DNA of 64,000 nucleotides from Gammaproteobacteria bacterium (GCA_009841615.1 VXLL01000025.1:95208-159207); one strand, 5' to 3'. Shown: positions 44,839 to 54,482, counted from the stretch's first letter. Notes: generated by a model from the sequence alone, not told the origin. Numbers and translations: made by a program.

Positions 44839-46758
44839 GTGAAACGAGCACAAATACACGTTCTACTCTGGTGTGCCCTAGGACTAGCAATCGGGGGCAC
44901 CGGTGCGTATTTGATGCATCTAGGACTGTCGTCGAAAGGTTCGTCCCACACGTTTGATTCAGCCTCACAGCTCCATTCCAGTAACCCGCATCCAATTATG
45001 GATAAACTACGGAAAAAGTTGGGCACGCGACAAGACATTGACGAGCATCTCCAAGAATTGAAACAATTCGAAGACTCTTCCCTAACCCGCGACTCAGTCA
45101 AATTTGAGGTAGCCGTGTATTCCCTTGTTGCTCAATTGAGTGAGGGAGACTTAGAGCTTGTTTTAGTATTGCTGACTGATTCGTCTCTACATCTCTCATT
45201 GCGCGTTAGACGTGAACTTCAACTAGCACTGTTAGAGAGACTAGCGATTTTCAATCCACAAGCCGCAACAGACTATGCCATCGCGAACGATTTGAAGGGA
45301 GGCGAATTAGCACTGTCCTCTACTGTTCCAACAAACATCGGCAATCAGTTTGGGTCTCCACCGACTGTGGCGGCACAAATTTCTTTGACAACCACGGTAT
45401 ATTGTGTCTGGGCTATGACTGACCTCTCGGCTGCGATGGCAAACGCTAATACGTTGGAGGAAGAATATCGGAATCGAGCACTCAAAGGGATCTTAGAGTC
45501 GCAACAGAACAAGTCTCTCGAAGACTTACGCAAGATAGCTGAGAGCTTAGGAAATGAACAGTTAGCGATAGACGCTTACACAGCATCATTTAATGTCGAA
45601 AAGTTGAAGAATCCAAGATTAGCTTGGACCAAATTCAGTCCTTACTTAATCTCTCTCAATCTATCCGGGGAATGGGTACTAAAGAATGTTGTGCTGCAGT
45701 GGTACGAACAAGAGGGAGTGGATATCGTCGCCGAAATTCAAGCATCCGCTGCGTCGGATCGCGTTAAAGCATCGACGACTAGACTAGTGCTGACTCATGC
45801 TGTTGAACACGTTCCTGAGTTAGCTTTTAGAAATGCATTGAAATTTCCCGGAGATAGTCGGGCTCGAGAGAGGATTGTTGATGATGTAGTCCGAGCCTGG
45901 GCGACGAAAGCCCCTGACACTGTTTACGAAATTCTTAGTGAACTCGAGGAAGAATCTTTACGCGACGATTTGCTACACTCTGTTGTGTCTGTTTGGGCTC
46001 GCAGTGATCCTTACCATGTCGTTGAGAACATTAATAGTTTTCCTCCTAATCTACGGGATACTGGGATGTACAGTGCAATCGAGACGATCGCTCAATCCTC
46101 GCTACAAGAAGCTGCAGAACTTGCACTGGAAGTCATGAGACCGCTTGCCCATTCCTGGGCGATTTACGACGTGTTATATGATTGGGTTCGACAGGACTTG
46201 GAACAATCAATTGACTGGGTTCTAAGTCGGGAAACAACAGATCGACAAAGGTATAGCCTGATTAGGATACTGACACGTGAGTTGGTGTCGATCGATGCAC
46301 GTCGCGCGTTTGAAATAGCCCGAAAAGAACCGGCACCGAATTCGCGAACTGGACTAGAAGCGGATGTTATCAGTTCCATCATCGCATTAGATGAGCTAGA
46401 ACTTGCTATGGAGTTACTAGACAATGTTCGTGAAGGTCGGACCAGAGTCCAGGCATCCGCTAGTGTAGCCTACCAGTTGATTAATAGAGGAAACACCGAG
46501 CAGGCATTGAAAATCGGTCTCGATCTACCCGAGTCCGAGCAGGAAGCATACTTCCCCAACATCGCTTATCGTTGGTCGTCTGTAGATCCCCAAGGATTAC
46601 TCGATACTATCCAACTACTTCCAACATCTGTGATTCGGTCTCGAGTTGCTTCACGCTTACTTGACTCCTCCAACAAACAGAAATTCACCGAGTCTCAGCT
46701 TGAGATATTAAATCGGTACTTGACTGAAGAAGATCGAGCAAAAATAGACAATCGTTAG
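44839..46758 (+). CDS. Membrane-anchored helical-repeat (solenoid) protein, type D
   Basis: 639 aa, GTG start. Anchor HVLLWCALGLAIGGTGAYLM (about residues 7-26), linker, helical repeats. Shared with D': WVLKNV(V/A)LQWY, SIDAR-like repeat ends, ETTDRQR, and GLDLP-x-SEQE. Units: VYCVWAMTDLSAAMANANTL, VRAWATKAPDTVYEILSEL, VSVWARSDPYHVVENINSFP and YDWVRQDLEQSIDWVL. Signature LDELELAMELLDNVREGRTR, then LTEEDRAKID at the end, a C-terminal motif also recognisable in A, C' and D'. Downstream of C, upstream of a 453-nt gap. Confidence 0.85.
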   Translation: MKRAQIHVLLWCALGLAIGGTGAYLMHLGLSSKGSSHTFDSASQLHSSNPHPIMDKLRKKLGTRQDIDEHLQELKQFEDSSLTRDSVKFEVAVYSLVAQLSEGDLELVLVLLTDSSLHLSLRVRRELQLALLERLAIFNPQAATDYAIANDLKGGELALSSTVPTNIGNQFGSPPTVAAQISLTTTVYCVWAMTDLSAAMANANTLEEEYRNRALKGILESQQNKSLEDLRKIAESLGNEQLAIDAYTASFNVEKLKNPRLAWTKFSPYLISLNLSGEWVLKNVVLQWYEQEGVDIVAEIQASAASDRVKASTTRLVLTHAVEHVPELAFRNALKFPGDSRARERIVDDVVRAWATKAPDTVYEILSELEEESLRDDLLHSVVSVWARSDPYHVVENINSFPPNLRDTGMYSAIETIAQSSLQEAAELALEVMRPLAHSWAIYDVLYDWVRQDLEQSIDWVLSRETTDRQRYSLIRILTRELVSIDARRAFEIARKEPAPNSRTGLEADVISSIIALDELELAMELLDNVREGRTRVQASASVAYQLINRGNTEQALKIGLDLPESEQEAYFPNIAYRWSSVDPQGLLDTIQLLPTSVIRSRVASRLLDSSNKQKFTESQLEILNRYLTEEDRAKIDNR

Positions 46759-47211
46759 ACAAATTCCTCAGCATCGAGTTGTAAACAGTGACTGAGGGGC
46801 GATACTATTCGTGCCTGTGTATATCAACAAGAGACGGTTAGCGTTAGCACTGTTGAAGAAATCATTCAGAATTCTCACTCCGATACCGCCAGGTTCATAT
46901 CGAGACAAAGCTTTTTAACTTCGTAATTGAACTCACTTTAGAGAAGAAGAACTTGGATCGTTTGTGCAGTTAGACCACCTCCCGATGATGGGGGAACCCT
47001 GCGCGCTACCCGGAAAATGGTTTTGATGCCGTTTGAATCAAGTTGTGCGATGCAAAACAAAAAAACGCTGTGCGAACTGTAGAAGTGGTCAATGGAGGAA
47101 AAACACTTACAAAATTCGTTGTAGATATCGTACTTCAAAAGATATAACGCGAGACTGACAAAATTACGCTAGAATTAGCTATTTCTTTTAAGTTTAGCAT
47201 TCCAACGTCCA
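46759..47211. other. 453-nt unexplained gap between the C-D and C'-D' modules
   Basis: No supported gene on either strand. CCTCAG-20nt-CTGAGG (about 46765-46796) could form a weak transcript end for the C-D module. The short frame at 46938-47138 (minus) has no family or ribosome-binding site. The last ~60 nt carry the TAGAAT-like element shared with the region before type C. A decayed gene is possible, by analogy with the hyuB scar in the other block, but I could not identify its source. Confidence 0.3.
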
Positions 47212-49083
47212 ATGAATAGTCCAATCGTTCGCATCGTATCCGTTTTCGCTGGAATTCTCATTGGATTTGGCATCACCTGGGGACTGTTCTTTCTGTCAAA
47301 GGACCGGGAGAGCACTGAGCAGGTTCAGCCAAACAACCCGGAAGAAATCTCTTCCAGTGACGAGATCGTTGAAACAGATAGCACGAACTCGTTAAACCTG
47401 AATGAACCTCTAGTGATCCCAGACGTTATCACCAAACTCGATATCCCACAAGACCTGTTCGATCAAAAACACGCCATCGCGAAGTGGGTGGTGTCCCTTG
47501 ATGAAGATCAGATTCTTAGTTGGCTTGAACAATCCACACAGGCAGAATGGAACGTATCAACATCGTTCCGTACGGAATTTCAAACCGCGTTAATCCAAAA
47601 GCTTTCCCTGAGTTCCCCAGAAGAAGCTCTTGAATTCGCCGCTGCCAGAATCGAACCAGTCCGTTCTTCCTTAGGTTCAATTGTTATCTTCGAATGGGCG
47701 ACAAACGACCTAGACGGAGCGATAGCATACGTGAAAACTGAGACAGTGTTAAGTGAACTCGACCGTTCTTGGGTGTTGCACAGCATTCTACAGTCACAAG
47801 GTGGTTTGTCGCTGGAACAACAAAAAGAAATTGCGCGGCAGTTGGGAGATGAAGCTTACGCTATAACTTTTTATTTTCAATCACTCCTCACCACCAAAAT
47901 TGATGACCCTAAGACAGTTTGGTATGACATCGTTGAGCTTGCGGTTCCAGATAACCGGCAACACTCGGATACCCTTGAAGCTGTCGCTAAGGCCTGGATT
48001 GAGCAAGCAGGACTACAAATTTTTGATGAAATTAGTGCATCCATCACGGATAACATCATTCTTCAGAGCGTGGCGTTTAGCGTGTTAATGGATCACGCTG
48101 ACATCGAGGAACAAACGGAGGAAGCGTTTGAATACACATTCAAACTTCACGACGACTTTCCGTGGAAAGGGTTCATTCTGCGTTCGATAGTTGCAACATG
48201 GGCAAGCAATGACTACATGGCCGTGTTGAATCGAGCCGAAACGCTCCCTCCGAGTGGTTACCGACAATTCCTGATTGAACAAGGCTATCGTGAGAAGGCG
48301 AGGATCGAACCGAAGGACACGCTTGAGAATTTAGACTCCTTACCACCAGGACTCTTAGAGTCAAGTGGTCAGATTGCAATTCGAGAATTGACCAAACAAT
48401 CTCCGAATGACGCAGTAGACTTTGTAATGAGATTGGAAGACAAAGAATTACAACAACAATTAGCTACAAGCCTCGTGTATACATGGAGAAATAAGGATCT
48501 TGAAGCTACAAAAAATTGGATATTGGGTATGGCTACTGACGAACCACTTCGCGATGCCTTACTAGCGCCTCTAGCGAATTCATTAGTAGCGACCGATCCA
48601 CGCCTAGCTTTTGAACTTGCTCTTCAGCAATCGCTACAACAGAATGGAGAAAATTTGAACGGACACGAGGCTAGCATTGTCGGTCGGATTGCTCAAACCG
48701 ACATTGAGCTTGCTATTGAACTAATGCCACAGGTCCGAGATGAGTCTCGACTAGCTACTACGACTTCGATTGCTAGCGCGCTGGTCGGAAGTGGGGATAG
48801 TCCAAGAGCAATCCAATTCTTGAACAAACTTTCGGAGTCGGAGCAGCTTGAGCATTACCGCAACTCCGTTTGGAATTGGATAGGAACGGACTCAGAAGGA
48901 TTGAAAAACAATATCGCCACCATAAAAGAAGCTGCTACGAGATCGGCAGTCGCGCAGATGATGATCGGTCTAAACTCACAAACGAATGCGTACAGTGAAG
49001 CTGAACTAGAGTCATTAGAACAATATTTGTCGAAAGAAGACAAAGAAATGCTTGAACAATGGCTGCAGGAAGCACAACCATGA
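47212..49083 (+). CDS. Membrane-anchored helical-repeat (solenoid) protein, type C'
   Basis: 623 aa, near full-length paralogue of type C. Anchor RIVSVFAGILIGFGITWGLF (about residues 7-26). Units: VIFEWATNDLDGAIAYVKTE, ATWASNDYMAVLNRAETLPP and YTWRNKDLEATKNWILGMAT. Signature: IAQTDIELAIELMPQVRDE. Ends LEQYLSKEDKEMLEQW. The most similar parts relative to C are the middle and C-terminal segments, with the linker after the anchor diverged. First gene of the second C-D module; D' follows after 104 nt. Confidence 0.85.
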   Translation: MNSPIVRIVSVFAGILIGFGITWGLFFLSKDRESTEQVQPNNPEEISSSDEIVETDSTNSLNLNEPLVIPDVITKLDIPQDLFDQKHAIAKWVVSLDEDQILSWLEQSTQAEWNVSTSFRTEFQTALIQKLSLSSPEEALEFAAARIEPVRSSLGSIVIFEWATNDLDGAIAYVKTETVLSELDRSWVLHSILQSQGGLSLEQQKEIARQLGDEAYAITFYFQSLLTTKIDDPKTVWYDIVELAVPDNRQHSDTLEAVAKAWIEQAGLQIFDEISASITDNIILQSVAFSVLMDHADIEEQTEEAFEYTFKLHDDFPWKGFILRSIVATWASNDYMAVLNRAETLPPSGYRQFLIEQGYREKARIEPKDTLENLDSLPPGLLESSGQIAIRELTKQSPNDAVDFVMRLEDKELQQQLATSLVYTWRNKDLEATKNWILGMATDEPLRDALLAPLANSLVATDPRLAFELALQQSLQQNGENLNGHEASIVGRIAQTDIELAIELMPQVRDESRLATTTSIASALVGSGDSPRAIQFLNKLSESEQLEHYRNSVWNWIGTDSEGLKNNIATIKEAATRSAVAQMMIGLNSQTNAYSEAELESLEQYLSKEDKEMLEQWLQEAQP

Positions 49084-49187
49084 ACCGTTTCCACCCGATC
49101 ATAGAGAGTTTTCCCGTTGATTCGAATAAAACCCCTTACTCCTAACGACTCTACCTTTTGAATATTGAATAGGTCCCAGGTACTTTC

Positions 49188-51137
49188 ATGAAACGTCCAT
49201 CAGTTTTTTTCCTCCTCCTGCTTTCAATAGGAATTGTCTTAGGAATAACTAGTGCTTTCCTACTAAATCTCCTAATGTCTTCGCACGATTCCTCCGAAGC
49301 GTCTGGCGTAAGTTCTTCGTTAGAAAACGGTGAATCCCCATCTACTACGGAGCACGAGCAGTCATCGAGTCTGGATGCACAGGGCGATTTTGATTCACAC
49401 GTACAAGGACTCAAAGAAGTCTTGGCCATGTTCCATGTTGAAGATTCATTGGATCTGAAGGCGGCAGTTTTTTCGTATGTTGCTAAGGTACCTCAAAATA
49501 GTTTAGGAGCAATGTTAGATTTGCTAACCGACAAGTCTCTTTCACTGTCTTCACGGACACGATATGAACTTCAAAGAGCGCTCTTGGAAAAGTTAGCGAT
49601 TTCCCATCCTCGAGAAGCAGTTGGCTACGCGGTAGAAAATGACGCGTCGCAACCTCTAGCGGCTGTGTCAGCCGTTGCCTCGACTTCGCTTGCTCTTCGA
49701 TTTGCTTTGCCACCTTCTATGCCAACTCAGACCTCACTCGTAGCCGCCGTCTTCAATGTGTGGGCAACGTCAGATCTCGATGAAGCTGTATCGGTTGCAC
49801 ATGACTTAGACGAACGATCGCGAACGCTAGCCCTAGAAGGTATCCTTAAATCACAGGTTGGAGTGTCGCTCGAAGAGTTACGAACAATCGCTGTAGACCT
49901 AGGGAATGAGCAATATGCCATAGATGCATATTTAGACTCCTTTAATACAGAATACTTGGAGGACCCTAGGATAGCATGGACCGAAGTGAGCCCACTTGCG
50001 AGTACTCGCAGCCTCCCGCATGAATGGGTATTGAAAAACGTTGCGTTACAGTGGTACGATCGAGAAGGCGTAAGCATAGTGGACGAAATACAAGCGTCCG
50101 AGGTTTCGTCTAGTGTTAAATCAGAAACGACTAGGGTAGTACTCTGGCGTGCAGTAGAAGACGCGCCGGAAGAAGCCTTTAGACTAGCGCTGAAAATTCC
50201 CATAGACATGCGTTTGGGGATGCCTTATGTTCACGACGTTGTTAGTGCATGGGCTAACGTTGACCCACAAGCTGCTTATAAAGCTCTTGACGAAATCGAC
50301 GATCCATTCTTGCTTGATATATTGCCGAGAGCTGTGGTCAGTACCTGGGCTTGGAATGATCCTCACTACGTTTTAGACAATTTAGCGGATTTTCCACCTG
50401 AGCTACACGCCGATGCAACCGCAAGTGCGTTTGGATCAATTTCGCTGCAAGCTCCCCTTGAAGCAGCTGAACGTGCCCTTAAAGTTTCAAACCCAAACGC
50501 GCGATCAGAAGCTCTTAGTCAAGTGTTATATGTTTGGATGCAACTAGATTTAGAAGCAGCCGTGAGTTGGGTCGAGTCCGTAGAAACCACGGATAGGCAA
50601 CGGTTTCAGTTACTCGAGACTCTAACAAGTTGGCTCGTCTCAGATGATCCACTACGTGCATTTGAACTAGCGCGGAATGAAAAAGCTTTAGGCTGGAACG
50701 ACACTGGATTAGAAGCAGAAATCATTGATAACATTGCGTGGTCTGACGGAGTCGAAGCCGCGGTTGAATTACTCGATCGAGTGCGAGAAGGAAGGACTCG
50801 AGCGGTCGCGACTGCGAACGTAGCTGAAATTATGATCAACAATGGAGATACTGCTAGAGCGCTTACTCTCGGTCTAGATTTGCCACCTTCAGAACAGGAA
50901 GTGTTTTTTCCGAGCGTTGCGCGCACTTGGGCAGAAGTAGACGTAGGTAGTTTGCTCGAGTCGATCGAAAAAATTCCCACCACGGAGGTTCGCTCCAAAA
51001 CTGCACTCAAACTATTTGAGAAATGGCGAGTAGATAATTACACCATCGCGCCGGTCGACAGTTTGAGTGAGTCTCAGGTTGAACTGCTCAAACAGCAGTT
51101 AACAGATGCTGATCGAGCTACAATCGACCAACAGTGA
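49188..51137 (+). CDS. Membrane-anchored helical-repeat (solenoid) protein, type D'
   Basis: 649 aa, the longest family member; close to type D. Anchor VFFLLLLSIGIVLGITSAFL (about residues 6-25), Ser-rich linker. Units: FNVWATSDLDEAVSVAHDLD, SAWANVDPQAAYKALDEID, STWAWNDPHYVLDNLADFPP and YVWMQLDLEAAVSWVESVET. Signature WSDGVEAAVELLDRVREGRT. Ends LTDADRATIDQQ. A hairpin downstream (51139-51187) may terminate the C-D-C'-D' transcript. Function unknown. Confidence 0.85.
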   Translation: MKRPSVFFLLLLSIGIVLGITSAFLLNLLMSSHDSSEASGVSSSLENGESPSTTEHEQSSSLDAQGDFDSHVQGLKEVLAMFHVEDSLDLKAAVFSYVAKVPQNSLGAMLDLLTDKSLSLSSRTRYELQRALLEKLAISHPREAVGYAVENDASQPLAAVSAVASTSLALRFALPPSMPTQTSLVAAVFNVWATSDLDEAVSVAHDLDERSRTLALEGILKSQVGVSLEELRTIAVDLGNEQYAIDAYLDSFNTEYLEDPRIAWTEVSPLASTRSLPHEWVLKNVALQWYDREGVSIVDEIQASEVSSSVKSETTRVVLWRAVEDAPEEAFRLALKIPIDMRLGMPYVHDVVSAWANVDPQAAYKALDEIDDPFLLDILPRAVVSTWAWNDPHYVLDNLADFPPELHADATASAFGSISLQAPLEAAERALKVSNPNARSEALSQVLYVWMQLDLEAAVSWVESVETTDRQRFQLLETLTSWLVSDDPLRAFELARNEKALGWNDTGLEAEIIDNIAWSDGVEAAVELLDRVREGRTRAVATANVAEIMINNGDTARALTLGLDLPPSEQEVFFPSVARTWAEVDVGSLLESIEKIPTTEVRSKTALKLFEKWRVDNYTIAPVDSLSESQVELLKQQLTDADRATIDQQ

Positions 51138-51138
51138 C

Positions 51139-51187
51139 AGTTTTCGCTCGTTCGATATAGTATTCGTTAGAACGACTCGCGAAAACT
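51139..51187 (+). terminator. Hairpin after the solenoid block, possible terminator
   Basis: Arms AGTTTTCGC (51139-51147) and GCGAAAACT (51179-51187) pair perfectly; an inner TCGTTC (51148-51153) pairs with GAACGA (51170-51175), leaving a three-base bulge. It starts two nt after the type D' stop. There is no long T-run after the 3' arm, so an intrinsic terminator is plausible but not textbook. Confidence 0.45.
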
Positions 51188-51309
51188 AGAATTTCGTACC
51201 TAACAGTTTTCCCAATCGACAGAAGAGTTCTTTTCTGCCTAGTTGTGAATTCACTTAAAAAATTTTGCAAACTCGATCCAAGGACTATCAACTGTCAAAC
51301 AGTTGAACG

Positions 51310-52719
51310 ATGAATAGACGGCGAACTAAGATAGTCTGTACCGTTGGACCTGCCTCCAATGATTGGAACACGATGCGCGCTATGCAGGAAGCGGGGATGG
51401 ATGCGGTACGAATCAATATGTCCCATGCAACCCAAGAAGATGCTGCGCGTTGTGTCGAAATCGTCAACAGATTGAATCACGAACTGAGGTATCCGATACC
51501 GATCATGCTGGATACCAATGGCCCCGAAATTCGTACTGGCACGCTTTCTAAACCCTTACTGCTAAAACAAGGAGAGCTAGTCGTCGTGAGTGGATCCGAG
51601 AAACCGAAAGGACTCGAAAATCTACCGGTGATCCAAGTTGGATACCCACGATTTGAAGGTACCGTTCGAGTAGGCGACACAATTCGATTTGACAACGGTC
51701 TGATTAATCTCAAAGTCAAAGAAAAGGCCGAGCAAGGACTAATGTGCTATGTCTTGGACGGTGGTAAATTGGGCAGTCGAAAACACGTTAATCTTCCCGG
51801 CGTGTTTGTGGAATTACCAGCCATATCTGCGAAAGATGAAGAAGATGTCAAGTTTGCCAAGGAACACGACGTCAGTTTTATAGCACAATCGTTCGTTCGA
51901 TCGCCCAGCGATATTCAAGCCATGCGTAGTCTTTTGGGTGAGTCGCATCAGTGGGTGAAGGTAATTGCGAAAATCGAAAACCAAGAAGGGGTTAGGGAGG
52001 TTGAATCGATTGCCGCAGCATCAGACGCGCTCATGGTTGCGCGTGGTGATCTAGGGATCGAGACAGACATTTCCGCGTTACCACGCTTACAGCGGAACCT
52101 TGTTCAAACCACGCTGAAACTTGGTCGCCGGTGCCTGATCGCGACCCATTTGTTGGAGTCGATGGTTGAAAATCCAATCCCGACTCGAGCTGAAACAATT
52201 GATGTTGCGAATGCCGTATACGAAGGTGTGGATGCAGTGATTCTTTCAGCCGAAACCAGCGTTGGCCAACGACCGGCTGTAGCCGTGCAGCAACTTCGAC
52301 GAATCATCGAAGAGAGTGAACAAGCGCCTGGACTAGACTTTTCTCAGGCATTGATAACCAACGATGTGAAACAGAATGTTGCTTGGTCCGCGGTGGAGCT
52401 AGCGAAACGAATTAACGCGTCTGGAATCATGGTTGTGACCCGTTCAGGTTACATGGCCGATTTAGTCACGAATTGCGCCCCTCTCGACGTTCCTATTCTC
52501 GCGTTTAGCAACTCAATGAAAACACGTACGAGACTAATGGTCAATCGTAGCGTATATACCCACAGTATTCCATTTGATTCAGATCCTGAAAAGACCATTC
52601 AAACAGCACTACAGGTGCTTGCGGAACGAGAAAACGTACAACCAAGCGATCGCTTTGTTCTAGTTAGTGATGTATTGAGTCACTCAGGCGTGGAGTCAAT
52701 TCAAATTCGACAGATTTAA
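51310..52719 (+). CDS. pyk: Pyruvate kinase
   Basis: 469 aa, normal length. Converts phosphoenolpyruvate and ADP to pyruvate and ATP in glycolysis. Motifs: KIVCTVGPASNDWNTM, INMSHATQEDAARC, IMLDTNGPEIRTGTL, VIAKIENQEGVREVE (active-site Lys and Glu region), LMVARGDLGIETD, and VILSAETSVGQRP. ATG at 51310. No allosteric-type assignment can be made by eye. Converges with the TauE/SafE gene, stops only 6 nt apart. Confidence 0.97.
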   Translation: MNRRRTKIVCTVGPASNDWNTMRAMQEAGMDAVRINMSHATQEDAARCVEIVNRLNHELRYPIPIMLDTNGPEIRTGTLSKPLLLKQGELVVVSGSEKPKGLENLPVIQVGYPRFEGTVRVGDTIRFDNGLINLKVKEKAEQGLMCYVLDGGKLGSRKHVNLPGVFVELPAISAKDEEDVKFAKEHDVSFIAQSFVRSPSDIQAMRSLLGESHQWVKVIAKIENQEGVREVESIAAASDALMVARGDLGIETDISALPRLQRNLVQTTLKLGRRCLIATHLLESMVENPIPTRAETIDVANAVYEGVDAVILSAETSVGQRPAVAVQQLRRIIEESEQAPGLDFSQALITNDVKQNVAWSAVELAKRINASGIMVVTRSGYMADLVTNCAPLDVPILAFSNSMKTRTRLMVNRSVYTHSIPFDSDPEKTIQTALQVLAERENVQPSDRFVLVSDVLSHSGVESIQIRQI

Positions 52720-52725
52720 ATTTGG

Positions 52726-53550
52726 TTACCCAAATAGGATGGTGTAATACAACCTCAACGATACGACCATCATAAGCACTCCAAAGATTCGTACGAACAG
52801 CAGTTTCGACAGTTTTCGACCAAGTCTAACCCCTAGGGGTGCGAACACAGTACTCATGAGCACGATAGGGATGAGTGCTGGGAGATATACAAAACCGAGT
52901 GAATTCTGAAATTTCAAGCCGAAACCGGCGATCACATAACCGGTTGTCGCACACACAGACAGGCAAAACGCGCCTACGCTTGCCGTCGCAGTGGCTTGCG
53001 GGACAGGAGTTTTATAAGTTAATAATGAAGGGACCATCACAGGACCACCTCCTAAGCCAGAGAGTCCGCAGACTAACCCACCACTTGAGGTTAATGCGCA
53101 GGGTATCCACTTTTTGGGAGTGGTACTCTTGACTTTGGGCAATCTGTTTAAAAACATGACGACGGCTAGCGCGAAGATTACCGAAGCTACAATTGATTTG
53201 AGGTATTGAATTGGAATGTACTGTGCAATGAGACTCGCGACGATTGCGCCGAGCACTAGGCAGGGCACCCAAATTTGTACTAAATTCCAGTCGATCGTTC
53301 TACGACGATAGTGGACAACTGCGGCTGTACCGGTTGTGAAGATAATAGAAGCCATAGATGTACCTACCGCAAAGAGCACAAGGCTGTTACTGGGGAGCAA
53401 TGGATTATCAAAAACACCGAACCACTCAAAAATGAAGATGAGACCAGGTACTACTATCACTCCACCACCGACTCCTAGCATGCCCGCTAGCAAGCCAGCG
53501 GAAGCGCCAAGGGGGAGACAGATGATGAAGATTTCTAGGAATGAATCCAA
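52726..53550 (-). CDS. TauE/SafE-family sulfite/sulfonate exporter-like permease
   Basis: 274 aa. Eight or so hydrophobic helices, with two family repeats each bearing a Gly/Pro-rich turn: SAGLLAGMLGVGGGVIVVPG near the N-terminus and GGLVCGLSGLGGGPVMVPSL in the second half. These are the hallmark of the TauE/SafE (DUF81) permeases that move sulfite, sulfoacetate or other organosulfur anions across the inner membrane. The substrate is not inferable, and no sulfur-metabolism gene is near. Divergent from the MORN gene, 62 nt apart. Confidence 0.9.
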   Translation of the reverse strand: MDSFLEIFIICLPLGASAGLLAGMLGVGGGVIVVPGLIFIFEWFGVFDNPLLPSNSLVLFAVGTSMASIIFTTGTAAVVHYRRRTIDWNLVQIWVPCLVLGAIVASLIAQYIPIQYLKSIVASVIFALAVVMFLNRLPKVKSTTPKKWIPCALTSSGGLVCGLSGLGGGPVMVPSLLTYKTPVPQATATASVGAFCLSVCATTGYVIAGFGLKFQNSLGFVYLPALIPIVLMSTVFAPLGVRLGRKLSKLLFVRIFGVLMMVVSLRLYYTILFG

Positions 53551-53612
53551 GACGGTACTCAGAGTGATAAAAAAAGAAGAGAGTTTACAGAATTAAGTTT
53601 AAGGAGGAAGAA

Positions 53613-54482
53613 TTGTTGAAAAATAATTGTCTGAAACGTTTATCTTTCGTAGTTTTAACTAGTACGTTGATTCTGTTTGGTGTCTTGGTAGTTGCGAGAA
53701 CCGTTGAACGTGAAATCGTTGATGAAGAGGGGAACCGTTATGTAGGAGACACAGTAGACGGACAGATTCATGGAGAAGGACGATTTGATTGGGCTGACGG
53801 TTCTTCGTATGAAGGGGATTTCAGAAACGGAGAAGTACATGGGGAAGGAACCATGCAGTACACAGATGGTTCTAAATATTCAGGGACTTTCAACCGAGGT
53901 GAACGACATGGTTACGGTGTGCTAACTCTCGATGATGGCGATGTGTATGTAGGTACCTTCGTTTCGGACAAAGTGTCCGGAGAAGGTGAGTGGAGTTCGG
54001 AGTCAAAAGGGGAATCTTACCGAGGATCGTGGAAAGACGGAAAACGACATGGTACTGGCGTGCTAACTTGGGAGGACGGTTCGCGGTATTCGGGATTCTT
54101 TCTAAATAATCAAAGGCATGGCTTTGGTGAATACGTCAACGCAGAAGGGCAGACGTATCGCGGACATTTTCGAGACAATCTGAAACATGGGGACGGTATT
54201 TTGGAAATAGACCAGCAAACAAAGCGGTTTCAGTCGTGGAAACAGGGTCAGCTCGTTGTCGATGAAGAAATCAAGGAAATCGAAAACTGTGCTTTAACGG
54301 TGGAAGACAATCCTTGGATGTTTGTTGGTGATGAGTGTGTGGACGGACTCGCGCATGGAACCGGTCGCGCAGTTTCTCTCGACGGATCTGCCTACGTCAA
54401 TCTTGGAACCTTCGTACTTGGTACACTTGTCAAGGGTGTAGTCTTACCGATGACGCTACCGGAAGAGTTTGATGACACCTGA
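53613..54482 (+). CDS. MORN-repeat protein
   Basis: 289 aa. TTG start at 53613 or 53616, both behind AAGGAGG (53601-53607). N-terminal hydrophobic segment (about residues 10-28) suggests signal or anchor. About seven MORN repeats fill residues 40-205, each of the form G-x-x-Y-x-G-x-(F/W)-x-x-G-x-x-H-G-x-G: DGSSYEGDFRNGEVHGEG, DGSKYSGTFNRGERHGYG, DGSRYSGFFLNNQRHGFG. MORN repeats bind membranes or proteins. Its end overlaps the pseudokinase gene by 14 nt, so the two are co-translated and probably act together. Confidence 0.88.
   Translation: MLKNNCLKRLSFVVLTSTLILFGVLVVARTVEREIVDEEGNRYVGDTVDGQIHGEGRFDWADGSSYEGDFRNGEVHGEGTMQYTDGSKYSGTFNRGERHGYGVLTLDDGDVYVGTFVSDKVSGEGEWSSESKGESYRGSWKDGKRHGTGVLTWEDGSRYSGFFLNNQRHGFGEYVNAEGQTYRGHFRDNLKHGDGILEIDQQTKRFQSWKQGQLVVDEEIKEIENCALTVEDNPWMFVGDECVDGLAHGTGRAVSLDGSAYVNLGTFVLGTLVKGVVLPMTLPEEFDDT

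Noticed and set aside
47081..47150. Fragment with NGGKTLTK...VVDIVLQK reminiscent of the hyuA N-terminus.
   Set aside because: Similarity is short and scrambled, with no colinear alignment of the type seen for the hyuB remnant, so a hyuA origin is not supported.
25203..51137. Regarding the solenoid genes as classic TPR or Sel1 proteins.
   Set aside because: The repeat unit lacks the TPR consensus (W-LG-Y-A-F-A-P spacing) and the Sel1 consensus; the W-A-D-A pattern and the shared C-terminal signature are different.
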